Source: Sphingomonadaceae bacterium (GTDB taxonomy: Bacteria > Pseudomonadota > Alphaproteobacteria > Sphingomonadales > Sphingomonadaceae). From it: DNA of 49,810 nt. The stretch spans positions 1-49,810 of the forward strand of contig PKED01000148.1 of assembly GCA_002863155.1 (NCBI GenBank). The letters are read 5' to 3'. A program made the position numbers and the translations under genes. Below, one piece after another: positions 16,363-25,618 of this stretch. The notes under the pieces were generated by a model. The model did no database searches and had not been told where the DNA came from. It saw nothing but the letters and a program-made list of their open reading frames with translations. Positions within the stretch are counted from its first letter, which is position 1. Each line of letters starts with the position of its first letter.

Positions 16363-16896
16363 TCAGGCGACCTCCTTGTCCTTGTTATGGATCGCCGCTG
16401 CCTTGCGCAGGATCTCGAGGATCTTTTCCTGCGCGGTCGGCTCGTCGACCTGCTCCATCGCCGCCAATTCGCGCGCGAGGCGGCTGGTTGCCGCTTCGAA
16501 GATCTGGCGTTCGGAATAGCTCTGCTCGGGCTGGTCGTCGGCGCGGAACAGGTCGCGGACCACTTCGGCGATCGACACGAGATCGCCCGAATTGATCTTC
16601 GCTTCATATTCCTGCGCGCGGCGCGACCACATGGTCCGCTTGACGCGCGGCTTGCCGGTCAGCGTGTCGAGCGCCTCGCGCAGCGTCTTGTCGCTCGACA
16701 GCTTGCGCATCCCGACGCTTTCGGCCTTGTTGGTCGGCACGCGCAGCGTCATGCGTTCCTTTTCGAAGCGCAGCACATAGAGTTCGAGCTGCATCCCCGC
16801 GATTTCCTGGCGTTGCAGCTCGATGACACGGCCAACGCCGTGCTTGGGATAAACAACATAGTCACCGACGTCGAAGGACAGCGCCTTGGCAGCCAT
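16363..16896 (-). CDS. carD: CarD-family transcription regulator
   Basis: The start at 16896 gives a 177-residue protein beginning just before FDVGDYVVYPKHGVGRV, the hallmark of the CarD/CdnL RNA-polymerase-interacting domain (residues 5-65). AAAGG stands about 10 bases upstream. The all-helical C-terminal part (MWSRRAQEYEAKINSGD, SIAEVVRDLF, ending AAAIHNKDKEVA) is the DNA-contacting domain. CarD proteins bind the RNA polymerase beta subunit and stabilise open complexes at many promoters, including rRNA promoters. The gene is monocistronic here, with its own terminator and a promoter candidate ~160 bases upstream. Longer in-frame starts up to 17010 lack family similarity. Confidence 0.95.
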   Translation of the reverse strand: MAAKALSFDVGDYVVYPKHGVGRVIELQRQEIAGMQLELYVLRFEKERMTLRVPTNKAESVGMRKLSSDKTLREALDTLTGKPRVKRTMWSRRAQEYEAKINSGDLVSIAEVVRDLFRADDQPEQSYSERQIFEAATSRLARELAAMEQVDEPTAQEKILEILRKAAAIHNKDKEVA

Positions 16897-17055
16897 TCTT
16901 GAAAGCCTTTCTGTAATCATGTCCCGAAACAAATGCGGGTCGACAGCCATCTTATCGACGGACGGTCGGCGCGGTCGGGGATGAGAGGTGTGCAGGTCTC
17001 CACGCGGCAAGCGGGTGCGAAGCGCTTCCGTCCACGCCTGTTTAACACAGTCGTA

Positions 17056-17084
17056 ATAAAATTACCAGCACGACAGCGTGCCAA
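17056..17084 (-). promoter_or_regulatory. Promoter candidate for carD with internal palindrome
   Basis: Minus-strand -35 box TTGGCA (17084-17079) and -10 box TTTTAT (17061-17056) are 17 bases apart. The spacer and -35 edge hold the inverted repeat GCACG-ACAG-CGTGC (17068-17081), which could be an operator. Transcription would begin near 17049, leaving a ~150-base leader before carD. Confidence 0.4.
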
Positions 17085-17096
17085 ACACCAACATCA

Positions 17097-17127
17097 CCGC
17101 CGAAGAATCACCTTCGCGACGGTTTTT
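17097..17127 (+). terminator. Plus-strand intrinsic terminator without an obvious gene
   Basis: The stem CCG..CGAAG / CTTCG..CGG (17097-17122, loop of 6, small internal bulge) is followed by five T residues on the plus strand. No plus-strand gene precedes it, so it either ends a small antisense or intergenic RNA or reduces read-through from elsewhere. Confidence 0.4.
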
Positions 17128-17169
17128 CGCTTCAAATTGACGCATTGGCGGCTGGAAGCCGGATATCGG

Positions 17170-17508
17170 TCAGTCGCCCTGACCGGGATTCTCGCTGAAA
17201 TACAGGTCGAACTTGCCCGATTCGCCCTTGTGCTCGTCGGCATCGGCAGGGGCTTCGCGCTTGCGCGTGACATTGGGCCACTGGGCCGAGAAATTGGCGT
17301 TCAGCTCCAGCCACTTTTCCTGGCCGCTCTCGGTATCGGGCAGGATCGCCTCTGCCGGGCATTCGGGCTCGCACACGCCGCAGTCGATGCACTCGTTGGG
17401 GTTGATGACGAGCATGTTCTCGCCTTCATAGAAGCAGTCTACCGGGCAGACCTCGACGCAGTCCATGTACTTGCAGCGGATGCAGGCATCGGTGACGACG
17501 TAGGTCAT
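17170..17508 (-). CDS. fdxA: Ferredoxin FdxA, 7Fe type
   Basis: This 112-residue protein starts at the ATG at 17508, with GGGGAG about 11 bases upstream. It begins [25 protein letters not shown], the standard N-terminus of FdxA ferredoxins. Cysteines of the C-x7-C-x3-CP arrangement and the second set [12 protein letters not shown] (near residues 39-50) should bind one [3Fe-4S] and one [4Fe-4S] cluster. The length matches the family (~110). FdxA is a soluble electron carrier. It lies downstream of the helicase/S4 pair on the same strand and is separated from carD by a 273-base non-coding stretch. Confidence 0.95.
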   Translation of the reverse strand: MTYVVTDACIRCKYMDCVEVCPVDCFYEGENMLVINPNECIDCGVCEPECPAEAILPDTESGQEKWLELNANFSAQWPNVTRKREAPADADEHKGESGKFDLYFSENPGQGD

Positions 17509-17543
17509 GCGCAATTAACTCCCCTGTGCGGCTGGAGGCAGTG

Positions 17544-17852
17544 CTATTGTCCCGCCGCCGAGCCGTCAACTGGGCTTAGGTCGATATAGAGCGACGCCGC
17601 TTCCGCCGCCGGGCCGCGCCGCGTCGGCAGTCGGGCGACGCGCAGCACCCGGACCGCATCACCGCGCACAAAGGCCAGCACGCAGCCGACCCGTACCGGC
17701 GCATGCGCACGGTCGATGCGGCGGCCGTCGAGCCGGATCGTTCCGCTCCGGGTCAGCGCGGCGGCGGTGCTGCGCGATCGCGCCAGCCGGGCGTACCAGA
17801 GGAACAGGTCGATCCGCATCGACCCGTCATCGTCGCGCCCGCCTTCAGCCAT
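17544..17852 (-). CDS. S4-domain RNA-binding protein (Hsp15-like)
   Basis: The 102-residue product has an S4 RNA-binding fold near residues 12-65: MRIDLFLWYARLARSRSTAAAL, then the GTIRLDGRRIDRA turn and a basic tail. It resembles heat shock protein 15 (HslR), which binds stalled 50S subunits carrying nascent chains. Its start overlaps the 3' end of the SUV3-like helicase gene by 8 bases, a linkage common in alphaproteobacteria. That suggests a joint role in RNA metabolism, which is inference. The first 11 residues (Gly/Asp-rich) may be untranslated if the Met at residue 12 is used instead. Confidence 0.85.
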   Translation of the reverse strand: MAEGGRDDDGSMRIDLFLWYARLARSRSTAAALTRSGTIRLDGRRIDRAHAPVRVGCVLAFVRGDAVRVLRVARLPTRRGPAAEAASLYIDLSPVDGSAAGQ

Positions 17853-20346
17853 TGCCGACGATCAGCTCGGCCAGGCCCGCAAAGGCGCCGCGCGGCGGCA
17901 CCGCAGCCGCCTTCACGCGCGGCGGGCGACCGCGCCAGACCCAGCGCGGCGCGCCTTCATGCGCCGGCGCGGTACGAAAGCCGAGCTGCGTCATCAGTCG
18001 CGCCAGCGTAAGCGGGGTGATGCCGATCGAGGTGGCGAGCGCGACATCGGGACTGAACGGCTTGCCGCCCTGCCGGGCATCGTGCGCGGCGCGCGCCACC
18101 CGCTCGACCAGATCGACCCGCACCGACTGGTCGCCAATGTCGCGATAACCGCTCGTCAGCGGCTGCCCGCGCGCCAGCACCGTGGCGCCGGTCGGCGGCA
18201 ATGACGCGAGCGGCCGGTCGCGCCGCGCCGCGAGCAGCACCTGCCGCCAGCGCGCGGCACCCGGCTTGAGCAGGACCGATGCGAACAGATCGAGCGCGCC
18301 GATCGTGATCCCCGCCTGCCGCAGGCGCTTGCGCCCATCGGCGTCGAGCGCATCGACGCTGTCGCCGATCGGAACGCGCGCGGCGATGCCAGCCCCTGCA
18401 TCGAGCGCCGCCGCCACGACCCGCAGCGCGGCCGGTGCGGCGGCATCGCGGGCGATCGCCTCGATCGCCGGGAGCGTGCGGGCGTGGCGGGCGACCTGTG
18501 CGGCGATCCACGCGTCGAGCCGATCGCAAATGCGGTCGCGCGCCGCCTTGTCGAGGCAGTCGAGCGCACGGTCGAGGTCGATGCGCGGTCGGGTGAGCGC
18601 CGGGCCGGGGCGCAGCGTCGCGACCGGCAGGCCATCCCACGCGATCGCGGGTGCCGCCCCGGCTCCATCGACCAGCGCCAGCGCGGTATCGCCCGCCTTC
18701 GCCAGCGCGGCGGCGCGCCGGGCACGCTCGCCACCCAACCGCTTTTCGGCAGCGGCCAGCAGCAGCTTCTTGTCGCTCGCCCGCGCCTCGGGCGCGACGA
18801 CGAAGCGAAATCCCTCAAGCCGGCCGAGCTGGTGATCATCGACCATCACTTCGCCCTCGCTGCCGATCGTCACCGGCAGCGACGCCGCATCGGCGCCGAT
18901 CTGGCGCATCAGCATCGTCGTGCGGGTGTCGACGAAGCGCTGGCGCAGGCTGGCGTGCAGCGCATCCGACAGGCGTTCCTCGACCGCGCGCGTGCGCTCG
19001 GCCCAGTGGAGCGGATCGGCGAGCCAGTCGTCGCGGTGAGCGATATAGGCCAGGCTCCGCACCGCCGCGATCCGCCCCGCGATCGTCTCGACATCGCCGC
19101 TGACCAGATCGAACCGGGCGAGTTCGGCCGCGAACCATTCGTGCGGGATATGGCCGTTCGCCTCGGACAGGTGGCGGAACAGCCGGGCGACAAAGCGGTG
19201 ATGCGGATCAAGGCCAAGCTTGCGGAAATCGGGCACGCCGCATGCGGCCCACAACCGCGCGACGCCGCGCGAGCCCCGCACCCGCGCGCGGACCCAATCC
19301 TCCTCGGCCAGCCGCTTCAGCACCGCCAGGTCGATCGCCTGCGGCGCGGCGCGCAGCGCGTCGCTTGTCGGCCTGCGTTCGAGATCGGCGATCAGCGCAT
19401 CGATGCTCGCCAGATCGGGCTTGCCCTCGCGCCAATAAAGCGACGCAAGCGCGGGAAAGCGGTGCTGCTCGATCGCGTCGATTTCCTCGGGCGTGAAGGC
19501 ACCCGGACCTTCCTCGCTCAGCGCGCCGAAGGTCCCGTCGCGCTGGTGGCGGCCCGCACGTCCCGCGATCTGCGCCATCTCGGCGACGGTCAACCGACGC
19601 TGGCGATGCCCGTCGAACTTGCGCAGCGAAGCAAAGGCGACATGGGCGACGTCCATGTTCAGCCCCATGCCGATCGCGTCGGTCGCGACGAGATAATCGA
19701 CCTCGCCCGCCTGGAACATCGCGACCTGCGCGTTGCGGGTCCGCGGCGACAGCGCGCCCATCACCACGGCGGCGCCGCCGCGAAGACGGCGGAGCATCTC
19801 GGCGACGGCATAGACTTCCTCGGCGGAGAAGGCGACGATCACCGACCTTTTGGGCAATCGCGAAATCTTGCGCGCGCCGGCATAGCTGAGCGTGGAAAAG
19901 CGCGGGCGGTTGATGATCTCCGCGTCCGGCACCAGCGCCCGCACCATCGGCCGCAGCGCCTCCGACCCCAGGATCATCGTCTCGTCGCGGCCGCGCGCGC
20001 GCAGCAGCCGGTCGGTGAAGACATGGCCGCGCTCCGGATCGGCGCCCAGCTGCGCTTCGTCGAGTGCGACGAAGCTCAGCTCGCGGTCGATCGGCATGCT
20101 TTCGGCGGTGCACAGGAACCAGCGCGCGCCGGGCGGGACGATCTTTTCCTCGCCGGTGATCAGCGCGACCTGGTGCGCACCCTTCACCGCGACAACCCGG
20201 TCATAGACTTCGCGCGCCAGCAAGCGCAGCGGAAAGCCGATCATCCCGCTGGCATGCGCGCAAAGCCGTTCGATCGCGAGGTGCGTCTTGCCGGTGTTGG
20301 TCGGGCCAAGCACGGCGGTGACCGGGGCGCGGGCGAAATCGGTCAT
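17845..20346 (-). CDS. SUV3-like ATP-dependent RNA helicase
   Basis: This 833-residue superfamily-2 helicase has motif I GPTNTGKTHLA (residues 14-24), motif II DEAQ (near 95), motif III/IV region VAFSAEEVYAV, motif V VATDAIGMGLN (near 223) and motif VI QIAGRAGRHQRDG (near 263). The order and spacing match mitochondrial SUV3 and its alphaproteobacterial relatives, which unwind RNA and DNA and act with exoribonucleases. The long Arg/Ala-rich C-terminal region (residues ~430-833) is less conserved and ends with a WVWRGRPP segment. It overlaps the S4 gene downstream. Upstream it is divergent from the M23 peptidase gene. Confidence 0.9.
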   Translation of the reverse strand: MTDFARAPVTAVLGPTNTGKTHLAIERLCAHASGMIGFPLRLLAREVYDRVVAVKGAHQVALITGEEKIVPPGARWFLCTAESMPIDRELSFVALDEAQLGADPERGHVFTDRLLRARGRDETMILGSEALRPMVRALVPDAEIINRPRFSTLSYAGARKISRLPKRSVIVAFSAEEVYAVAEMLRRLRGGAAVVMGALSPRTRNAQVAMFQAGEVDYLVATDAIGMGLNMDVAHVAFASLRKFDGHRQRRLTVAEMAQIAGRAGRHQRDGTFGALSEEGPGAFTPEEIDAIEQHRFPALASLYWREGKPDLASIDALIADLERRPTSDALRAAPQAIDLAVLKRLAEEDWVRARVRGSRGVARLWAACGVPDFRKLGLDPHHRFVARLFRHLSEANGHIPHEWFAAELARFDLVSGDVETIAGRIAAVRSLAYIAHRDDWLADPLHWAERTRAVEERLSDALHASLRQRFVDTRTTMLMRQIGADAASLPVTIGSEGEVMVDDHQLGRLEGFRFVVAPEARASDKKLLLAAAEKRLGGERARRAAALAKAGDTALALVDGAGAAPAIAWDGLPVATLRPGPALTRPRIDLDRALDCLDKAARDRICDRLDAWIAAQVARHARTLPAIEAIARDAAAPAALRVVAAALDAGAGIAARVPIGDSVDALDADGRKRLRQAGITIGALDLFASVLLKPGAARWRQVLLAARRDRPLASLPPTGATVLARGQPLTSGYRDIGDQSVRVDLVERVARAAHDARQGGKPFSPDVALATSIGITPLTLARLMTQLGFRTAPAHEGAPRWVWRGRPPRVKAAAVPPRGAFAGLAELIVGNG

Positions 20347-20579
20347 GATCCATCCAAGATCGCCCGCCCCACAGCCCCTTGCAACCGGGACCGCACAAAA
20401 ATTTCACCCGGCCGGCAATGTCGCGACTCGTGGGAAATCCTTTCATCGGCGCAGCGCCACCGTTCATCGCAATGCCGTATTTTGACGCAGCCGGTTAATT
20501 TGACTTTAGGATTCAGGCCCCACAGTCGTACCGATGGGCACTGCGTCAACGAGCAGGCCGGGTGGATTTGGGGGCTGCT

Positions 20580-22070
20580 GTGTTTTTGCGCAGCGATCAT
20601 GAACTGCAACAAGGCGGCGGCGCCGCCGCGCTGACCTTTGGCCGGGCCGAGCGTGCCGCTCTGTCGCGCGACCCCTTGGCGTCGGCCTATGGCGGCGGAT
20701 GGCGCGGTCAGCTGGAGGCGATCGACTGGACGCCCGATCTGGGCGCGCGGATCGGATCGCGCGACTGGTGGCGCGGCCTGGCGACCTTCACCGGGCTGAT
20801 CGCGATGGCCTGCTGGATTTGCCCCGGCGTCCGACCGATCGCCGGGGCAGCACCGACGCCGCTGGCCGGGGTGGCGTGGGACGATGCCCGCGCGCAGTCG
20901 ATCGCCCCGCTCGCCTGGGGTGCGACGACAGGCCACCGCATGGCCGCGAACGATCTGGTTCGCCCGCTTGCCGAAACGCCAGAACGCCCGATCATCGACC
21001 TCAGCGCGACGCTGGGCGACGGGGACCAGTTTTCAAGCGTGCTCAAACGCGCCGGCGTCGGCAGCGACGAAGCGCGCGTGGTGGCCGATCTTGTCGGCCG
21101 CAGCGTCGCGCTCGACAGTTTGCGGCCCGGCATGCAGATCGACCTGACGCTCGGCCGCCGCCCCAGCAAGACGGTGCCGCGCCCGCTCGAGGCGATGCAT
21201 TTCCACGCGCGGTTCGATCTTCAGATGGCGGTGTCGCGGGTCGGCGGCGCGCTGGTCGCCACGCCCCAGCCGATCGCGATCGACCATACCCCGCTGCGCA
21301 TTCGTGGCCTCGTCGGGCAATCGCTCTATCGCTCGGCCCGCGCCGCCGGCGCGCCCGCCAAGGCGGTCGAAAGCTATATCCGCGCGCTCGCCAGCCGCAT
21401 TTCGATCGGCAATGACGTCCAGCCCGACAATGTCTTCGACATCGTCATCGAGCAGCAGCGCGCCGCGACCGGCGAAGTCCGGCTCGGCAAGACACTCTAT
21501 GCCGGGCTCGACCGCGACAATGGCAGCGTCAAGCTGTTCCGATGGGAGGATGGCGACCAGCCCGGCTGGTTCGACAGCCGCGGCGTCGGCGAGCGTCGGG
21601 CGGGCATGGTGATGCCGGTCGACGGCCATCTGACGTCGAGCTACGGCATGCGCTGGCACCCCATTCTCGGCACCGCGCGCTTTCACAAAGGGCTCGACAT
21701 CGGCGCCCCCTATGGCGCCCCGATCCGCGCCGCGATCGACGGCGTCGTCGCCTTTGCCGGGCGCAGCGGCGGCTATGGCAATTTCGTCAAGCTGTCGCAC
21801 AGCAATGGCCTGGCCACCGGCTATGGCCATATGGGCCGGATCGCCGTCGCACCGGGCACGCGCGTCGCGCAGGGGCAGGTGATCGGCTATGTCGGCTCGA
21901 CCGGCCTGTCGACCGGCCCGCACCTTCACTACGAGCTTTGGCGCAACGGCACCGCCATCAATCCGCGCTCGGTCGATTTCGCTTCGGTCCAGCGGCTTAG
22001 TGGCAATGCGCTGCGCGCTTTCCAGGGCCGGATCGCCGCTCTGCTCGCGGTCAAGCCCGTCGGGCGCTGA
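20580..22070 (+). CDS. M23-family murein metallopeptidase
   Basis: I choose the GTG at 20580 because GGGGG stands 5 bases before it and because the product then begins MFLRSDHELQQGGG. One transmembrane segment (LATFTGLIAMACWICPGV, near 65-83) anchors the protein with its bulk in the periplasm. The C-terminal LytM/M23 domain (near residues 345-470) has the zinc ligands of HKGLDIG (HxxxD) and the HLHYELW motif, with GYGNFVKL and STGLSTGP between. It is expected to cut peptidoglycan cross-bridges during growth or division. Length is 496 residues. It is divergent from the helicase; a weak promoter (TTGACG-N17-TTTAGG) may lie in the 233-base gap. Confidence 0.9.
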   Translation: MFLRSDHELQQGGGAAALTFGRAERAALSRDPLASAYGGGWRGQLEAIDWTPDLGARIGSRDWWRGLATFTGLIAMACWICPGVRPIAGAAPTPLAGVAWDDARAQSIAPLAWGATTGHRMAANDLVRPLAETPERPIIDLSATLGDGDQFSSVLKRAGVGSDEARVVADLVGRSVALDSLRPGMQIDLTLGRRPSKTVPRPLEAMHFHARFDLQMAVSRVGGALVATPQPIAIDHTPLRIRGLVGQSLYRSARAAGAPAKAVESYIRALASRISIGNDVQPDNVFDIVIEQQRAATGEVRLGKTLYAGLDRDNGSVKLFRWEDGDQPGWFDSRGVGERRAGMVMPVDGHLTSSYGMRWHPILGTARFHKGLDIGAPYGAPIRAAIDGVVAFAGRSGGYGNFVKLSHSNGLATGYGHMGRIAVAPGTRVAQGQVIGYVGSTGLSTGPHLHYELWRNGTAINPRSVDFASVQRLSGNALRAFQGRIAALLAVKPVGR

Positions 22071-22118
22071 CCCGGCGGACGGCGCCGCGACTGCGGCCGC
22101 CGCCCGCGAGATGCCGCG

Positions 22119-23783
22119 TCAGCGACCCTGTGCGCGCCAGCGCCGGATCGTCCGGCCGATGATTTCCTCTTCCTGACCGACTTCGCGCCAGAGCTCCGAA
22201 AACAGCGGGTCGGCCGATGCCGGTCGCTTGATCTCGTCAAGATCGTCAAAGGCGACGCGCACCGGCACGCCGACGCCTTCGCCGCAGACGACGCATTCGC
22301 GGTTGCGCAGCGCAGGGATCGAATCGAGGAAGCCGCGCGCGCCTTCGGGCATCGCCGCGCGGACGAACGCCTGGTCGCGATCGTTGTTGAGCCGCATCGA
22401 AATGATCGTGCCGCACTGCGACAGCACGCCTTCGGCCAGATCCGACGGGCGCTGGGTGATGAGGCCCAGCGACACGCCGTATTTACGGCCTTCCTTCGCG
22501 ATGCGGCTGAGGATCTTGCCGACCGACGAACCATTGGCATTGGCTTCGTTGGGGATGTAGCGATGCGCTTCCTCGCAGACGAGCAGGATCGGGCGCTGCG
22601 GTTCGTTGCGCGACCAGATCGCGAAGTCGAACACCATCCGGCTGAGCACCGCGACCACCACCGAGGTGATTTCGGACGGCACGCCCGACACGTCGATGAT
22701 CGAGATCGGCTTGCCGTCGCCGGGCAGGCGGAACACGCGCTCGATGAAATCGGCCATCGTGTCGGCGACCAGCATGCCTGAAAACATGAAGCTGTAGCGC
22801 GGATCGGCCTTGATCTCGTCGATCTTCGACTTCAGCCGCATATAGGGCGCGGTGTCGCCGGCGCGGTCCATCTTGCCCATTTCGTTCGAAATGATCGCGG
22901 TCAGGTCCGACAGCAGATAGGGGATCGGCGCATCGACCGTCAGCTTGGCGATTTCCTGGCCGATCCGTCCCTTGGCCCGCGCGGCGAGCAGGCATTTGGC
23001 TAGAATGTCGCCATCGACCTGGCGTTCGCCGCCCGTCGTGGTCAGGAACACTTCGCAATGTTCCTCGAAATTCATCAGCCAATAGGGCATCTGGAGGTTC
23101 GACACGTCATAGATCGCGCCGTTGGTCTTGAACGCGGCGCCGTATTCGCCGTGCGGATCGATCATCACGATATGGCCGGCGGGCGCGAGTTCGCAGATCC
23201 GGTGAAGGATCAGCGCGGCGGCGGTCGACTTGCCGGTGCCGGTGCTGCCGAGCAGCGCGAAATGCTTGCCGAGCAGCGCGTCGACATAAAGGCCCGCGCG
23301 GATATCGCGGGTCGGATAGACGGTGCCGACGCTGACATTGGCGCGATCGTCCGACGCATAGATCTGTTTCAGATCGGCGGTCGAAACCGGAAAGATCGGC
23401 GTCCCCGGCGTCGGATAGCGGGTGACCCCGCGCCGGAACTTGTAGAGCTTGCCGGTCAGCTTCTCCTCATCGCCTTCGCCAAGGAAATCGATCGCGGCAA
23501 CGATCCGGTCTTCATGCCCGTCGAGCAGCTTCAGCGTGCGGACATTGGCGATCAGCCACGCGCTCCCGACGCGCATCTTGACCTGGCTGCCGACCTGTCC
23601 GGCGGCGGCGACCACCGGGTCGGCATGGCTGGCGAGCGCGTCCATCGCGGCCGCGTCGAATATTGCCTGGCTCGACGATCCGGCGATTTCGAACACCATG
23701 CCGAAACCGCGCGCAGGGTCGTAATGCATCGGGCTGGTGCTGCCGGTCTGCACCGCCGTCGGCGTGATCGGGTCGTAACTCAT
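22119..23783 (-). CDS. HerA-like ATPase (DUF87)
   Basis: The 554-residue protein carries an N-terminal beta-barrel-like region (1-150) and a HerA/FtsK-type ATPase core. Walker A GSTGTGKST lies near residue 181, Walker B LLVCEEAHRY near 407, sensor LGLITQRPSDL near 443 and an arginine-bearing segment SMRLNNDRDQ follows. HerA proteins are hexameric DNA translocases that in archaea work with the NurA nuclease; no nurA gene is adjacent. Bacterial homologues also occur in antiphage systems such as Sir2-HerA and DUF4297-HerA, but no such partner is next to this gene, so a chromosomal role is more likely. The neighbour downstream is the convergent M23 peptidase gene. Confidence 0.88.
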   Translation of the reverse strand: MSYDPITPTAVQTGSTSPMHYDPARGFGMVFEIAGSSSQAIFDAAAMDALASHADPVVAAAGQVGSQVKMRVGSAWLIANVRTLKLLDGHEDRIVAAIDFLGEGDEEKLTGKLYKFRRGVTRYPTPGTPIFPVSTADLKQIYASDDRANVSVGTVYPTRDIRAGLYVDALLGKHFALLGSTGTGKSTAAALILHRICELAPAGHIVMIDPHGEYGAAFKTNGAIYDVSNLQMPYWLMNFEEHCEVFLTTTGGERQVDGDILAKCLLAARAKGRIGQEIAKLTVDAPIPYLLSDLTAIISNEMGKMDRAGDTAPYMRLKSKIDEIKADPRYSFMFSGMLVADTMADFIERVFRLPGDGKPISIIDVSGVPSEITSVVVAVLSRMVFDFAIWSRNEPQRPILLVCEEAHRYIPNEANANGSSVGKILSRIAKEGRKYGVSLGLITQRPSDLAEGVLSQCGTIISMRLNNDRDQAFVRAAMPEGARGFLDSIPALRNRECVVCGEGVGVPVRVAFDDLDEIKRPASADPLFSELWREVGQEEEIIGRTIRRWRAQGR

Positions 23784-23900
23784 GCAACTTCGTCCCCCCA
23801 GGGCACTGCTTGATCAGGCAGCGACCATGGACCGGTACAGGTAAAGATCGGGTATCCCCGGCGGATATCGTTTCGTAGCCGTGCCAGCGACGGCGGAAGG

Positions 23901-24659
23901 CTAGACCCGGCGCGCGATCGCGCCCGCCGCCCATCCGAGCAGCACCGACAGCGCGACCGCGGCCAGCCCATAGGCGATCGAGTTGCGATCGGCCGCGCGC
24001 GCGACGAAGCGTTCGAACCCCGATTTGCGGATGTCGATTTCGCGCACAGCCGCCGCCAGCACGCGCCCCTTGCGGATCAGGAAGGTCTCAGCCGTGAAGC
24101 GACCGACCGGCACCCGCGCCGGAATCGCCAGCCGCGCGCGGTAGAGCACGCCATCGGTTATCTCGACCGTGCCCGGTGCCTGGGCATAGAGCCCGCTGCG
24201 CTGCTTCAGATCGACCAGGCCGCGGACGAAGCGATTGTTCTCGTCGGGCGGCGCGCCGCTGACCGGCGACAATTGCAGGCTGTCGAGCCCGATTTCGTAG
24301 ATCGCCCGGCTGCGCTCGTCGAGCAGCTGGTCGATCGGCCTCGACGACGCGATCGCATAATAGCTTGGCGCCGACAGATAGCGCATGCGCGCGGCATTGA
24401 CCCAGATGCCGGCGATCTTCTGCTTCTCGCGGACCAGGATCGACTGCGACGGTCCCTTCACGACGACGACGATATCCGCATCGCGTTCCTCGGGCACCCG
24501 TCCGCCCGGATAGAGGATCGCGCCGAACAGCAGCAGTTCGGCGCCGGTGAAGCTGTAGGCGATCTCGATATTGCGTTGCGAGACGTCGGGCACCAGCACC
24601 GGCTTGGCCTGGCCCATCAGCAGCGGCAGCGCGACCAGCAGGGCCGCCAGGCGCCTCAC
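23901..24659 (-). CDS. TIGR02186 family envelope protein
   Basis: The GTG at 24659 overlaps the TauE stop codon (GTGA), giving 252 residues. A signal peptide (VRRLAALLVALPLLMGQA) precedes DVSQRNIEIAYSFTGAELLLFGAI and VVVVKGPSQSILVREKQKIAGIWVN, typical of the TIGR02186 family. A C-terminal transmembrane helix (SIAYGLAAVALSVLLGWAAGAIARR) anchors it to the inner membrane with a periplasmic body. The family is almost always next to a TauE/SafE permease in alphaproteobacteria and probably works with it, but its function is unknown. The same frame stays open far upstream through the permease gene; that part is not coding. Confidence 0.85.
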   Translation of the reverse strand: MRRLAALLVALPLLMGQAKPVLVPDVSQRNIEIAYSFTGAELLLFGAILYPGGRVPEERDADIVVVVKGPSQSILVREKQKIAGIWVNAARMRYLSAPSYYAIASSRPIDQLLDERSRAIYEIGLDSLQLSPVSGAPPDENNRFVRGLVDLKQRSGLYAQAPGTVEITDGVLYRARLAIPARVPVGRFTAETFLIRKGRVLAAAVREIDIRKSGFERFVARAADRNSIAYGLAAVALSVLLGWAAGAIARRV

Positions 24660-25570
24660 ACCAGTTCCACCGAATAGATTTCGTCGGGGCGAAAACCCAG
24701 CCCGATCGCGACCCGCACCGCCAGCAGCAGCACGATGATCGCCAGCGCGAGCCGGAGATATTCGGGTTTCACCTTCGACGCGAACCGCGCGCCGATCTGC
24801 GCGCCGGCGACCGAGCCGAGCAGCAGCAGCCCGGCGAGCACGATGTCGACCGCCTTGGTCGTCGTTGCATGGACCATCGTCGCGACTGCTGTCACAAACA
24901 GCGTCTGGAACAGCGACGTGCCGACCACGACCTGCGCGCCCATGCCGAGCAGATAAAGCATGGCGGGCACCAGGATGAACCCGCCGCCGACCCCGAGCAG
25001 GATCGTCAGGATGCCGACGAAGATGCCGAGGATCAGCGGCGCGAGCGGCGACATGTACAGCCCCGAGCGGTAGAAGCGCATCCGCAGCGGCATCGAGGCG
25101 ACGACCGGATGGTGGCGCCGCTTGCGTGCGGGCAACGGCTGGCCGCTCCGTATTGCCCGGATCGCCGCGATCGATTCCCGCGCCATCGTCGTGCCGATAA
25201 AGCCCAGCAGCAGGACATAGATGATTGCGATCGTCGTATCGATCTGGCCGCTCGCCTGGAGCAGCCGGAACAGCCCTGCGCCGAGCACGGTGCCGATGAT
25301 GCCGCCGGCGACCATGATGCCGCCCATCTTGAAGTCGACGCCCTTGCGCCGCAGATGCGCGAACACGCCCGACACGCTCGCCCCGGTCACCTGGCTCGCG
25401 GCCGAAGCGGCGGCGACGGTCGGCGGGATGCCATAGATGATCAGCAGCGGCGTCGTCAGGAACCCGCCGCCGACGCCGAACAGTCCGGAAAGCAGCCCCA
25501 CCCCGCCGCCGAGCAGCACGATCACCAGCGCATTCACGCTCAGATTCGCGATCGGGAGATAGATGTCCAT
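24656..25570 (-). CDS. TauE/SafE-family permease
   Basis: This 304-residue membrane protein has two homologous halves, each opening with the family motif (GLFGVGGGFLTTPLL at ~28-42 and ILLGVGGGFILVPAM at ~190-204), and about eight hydrophobic helices. TauE/SafE proteins export or import sulfite, sulfoacetate and related sulfur compounds; the substrate here is unknown. A basic cytosolic loop (ARKRRHHP) separates the halves. It is the third gene of a minus-strand cluster, 48 bases after the NfrA-like gene and overlapping TIGR02186 by 4 bases. Confidence 0.92.
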   Translation of the reverse strand: MDIYLPIANLSVNALVIVLLGGGVGLLSGLFGVGGGFLTTPLLIIYGIPPTVAAASAASQVTGASVSGVFAHLRRKGVDFKMGGIMVAGGIIGTVLGAGLFRLLQASGQIDTTIAIIYVLLLGFIGTTMARESIAAIRAIRSGQPLPARKRRHHPVVASMPLRMRFYRSGLYMSPLAPLILGIFVGILTILLGVGGGFILVPAMLYLLGMGAQVVVGTSLFQTLFVTAVATMVHATTTKAVDIVLAGLLLLGSVAGAQIGARFASKVKPEYLRLALAIIVLLLAVRVAIGLGFRPDEIYSVELV

Positions 25571-25618
25571 GCCGTGCCCGACCTATCGCGTTCGACCGGG
25601 GAGCGCAAAGCGCCGCAC

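Noticed and set aside
22119..23783. HerA-like ATPase as part of an antiphage system
   Set aside because: No Sir2, DUF4297, nuclease or other known effector gene is adjacent; neighbours are envelope and housekeeping genes.
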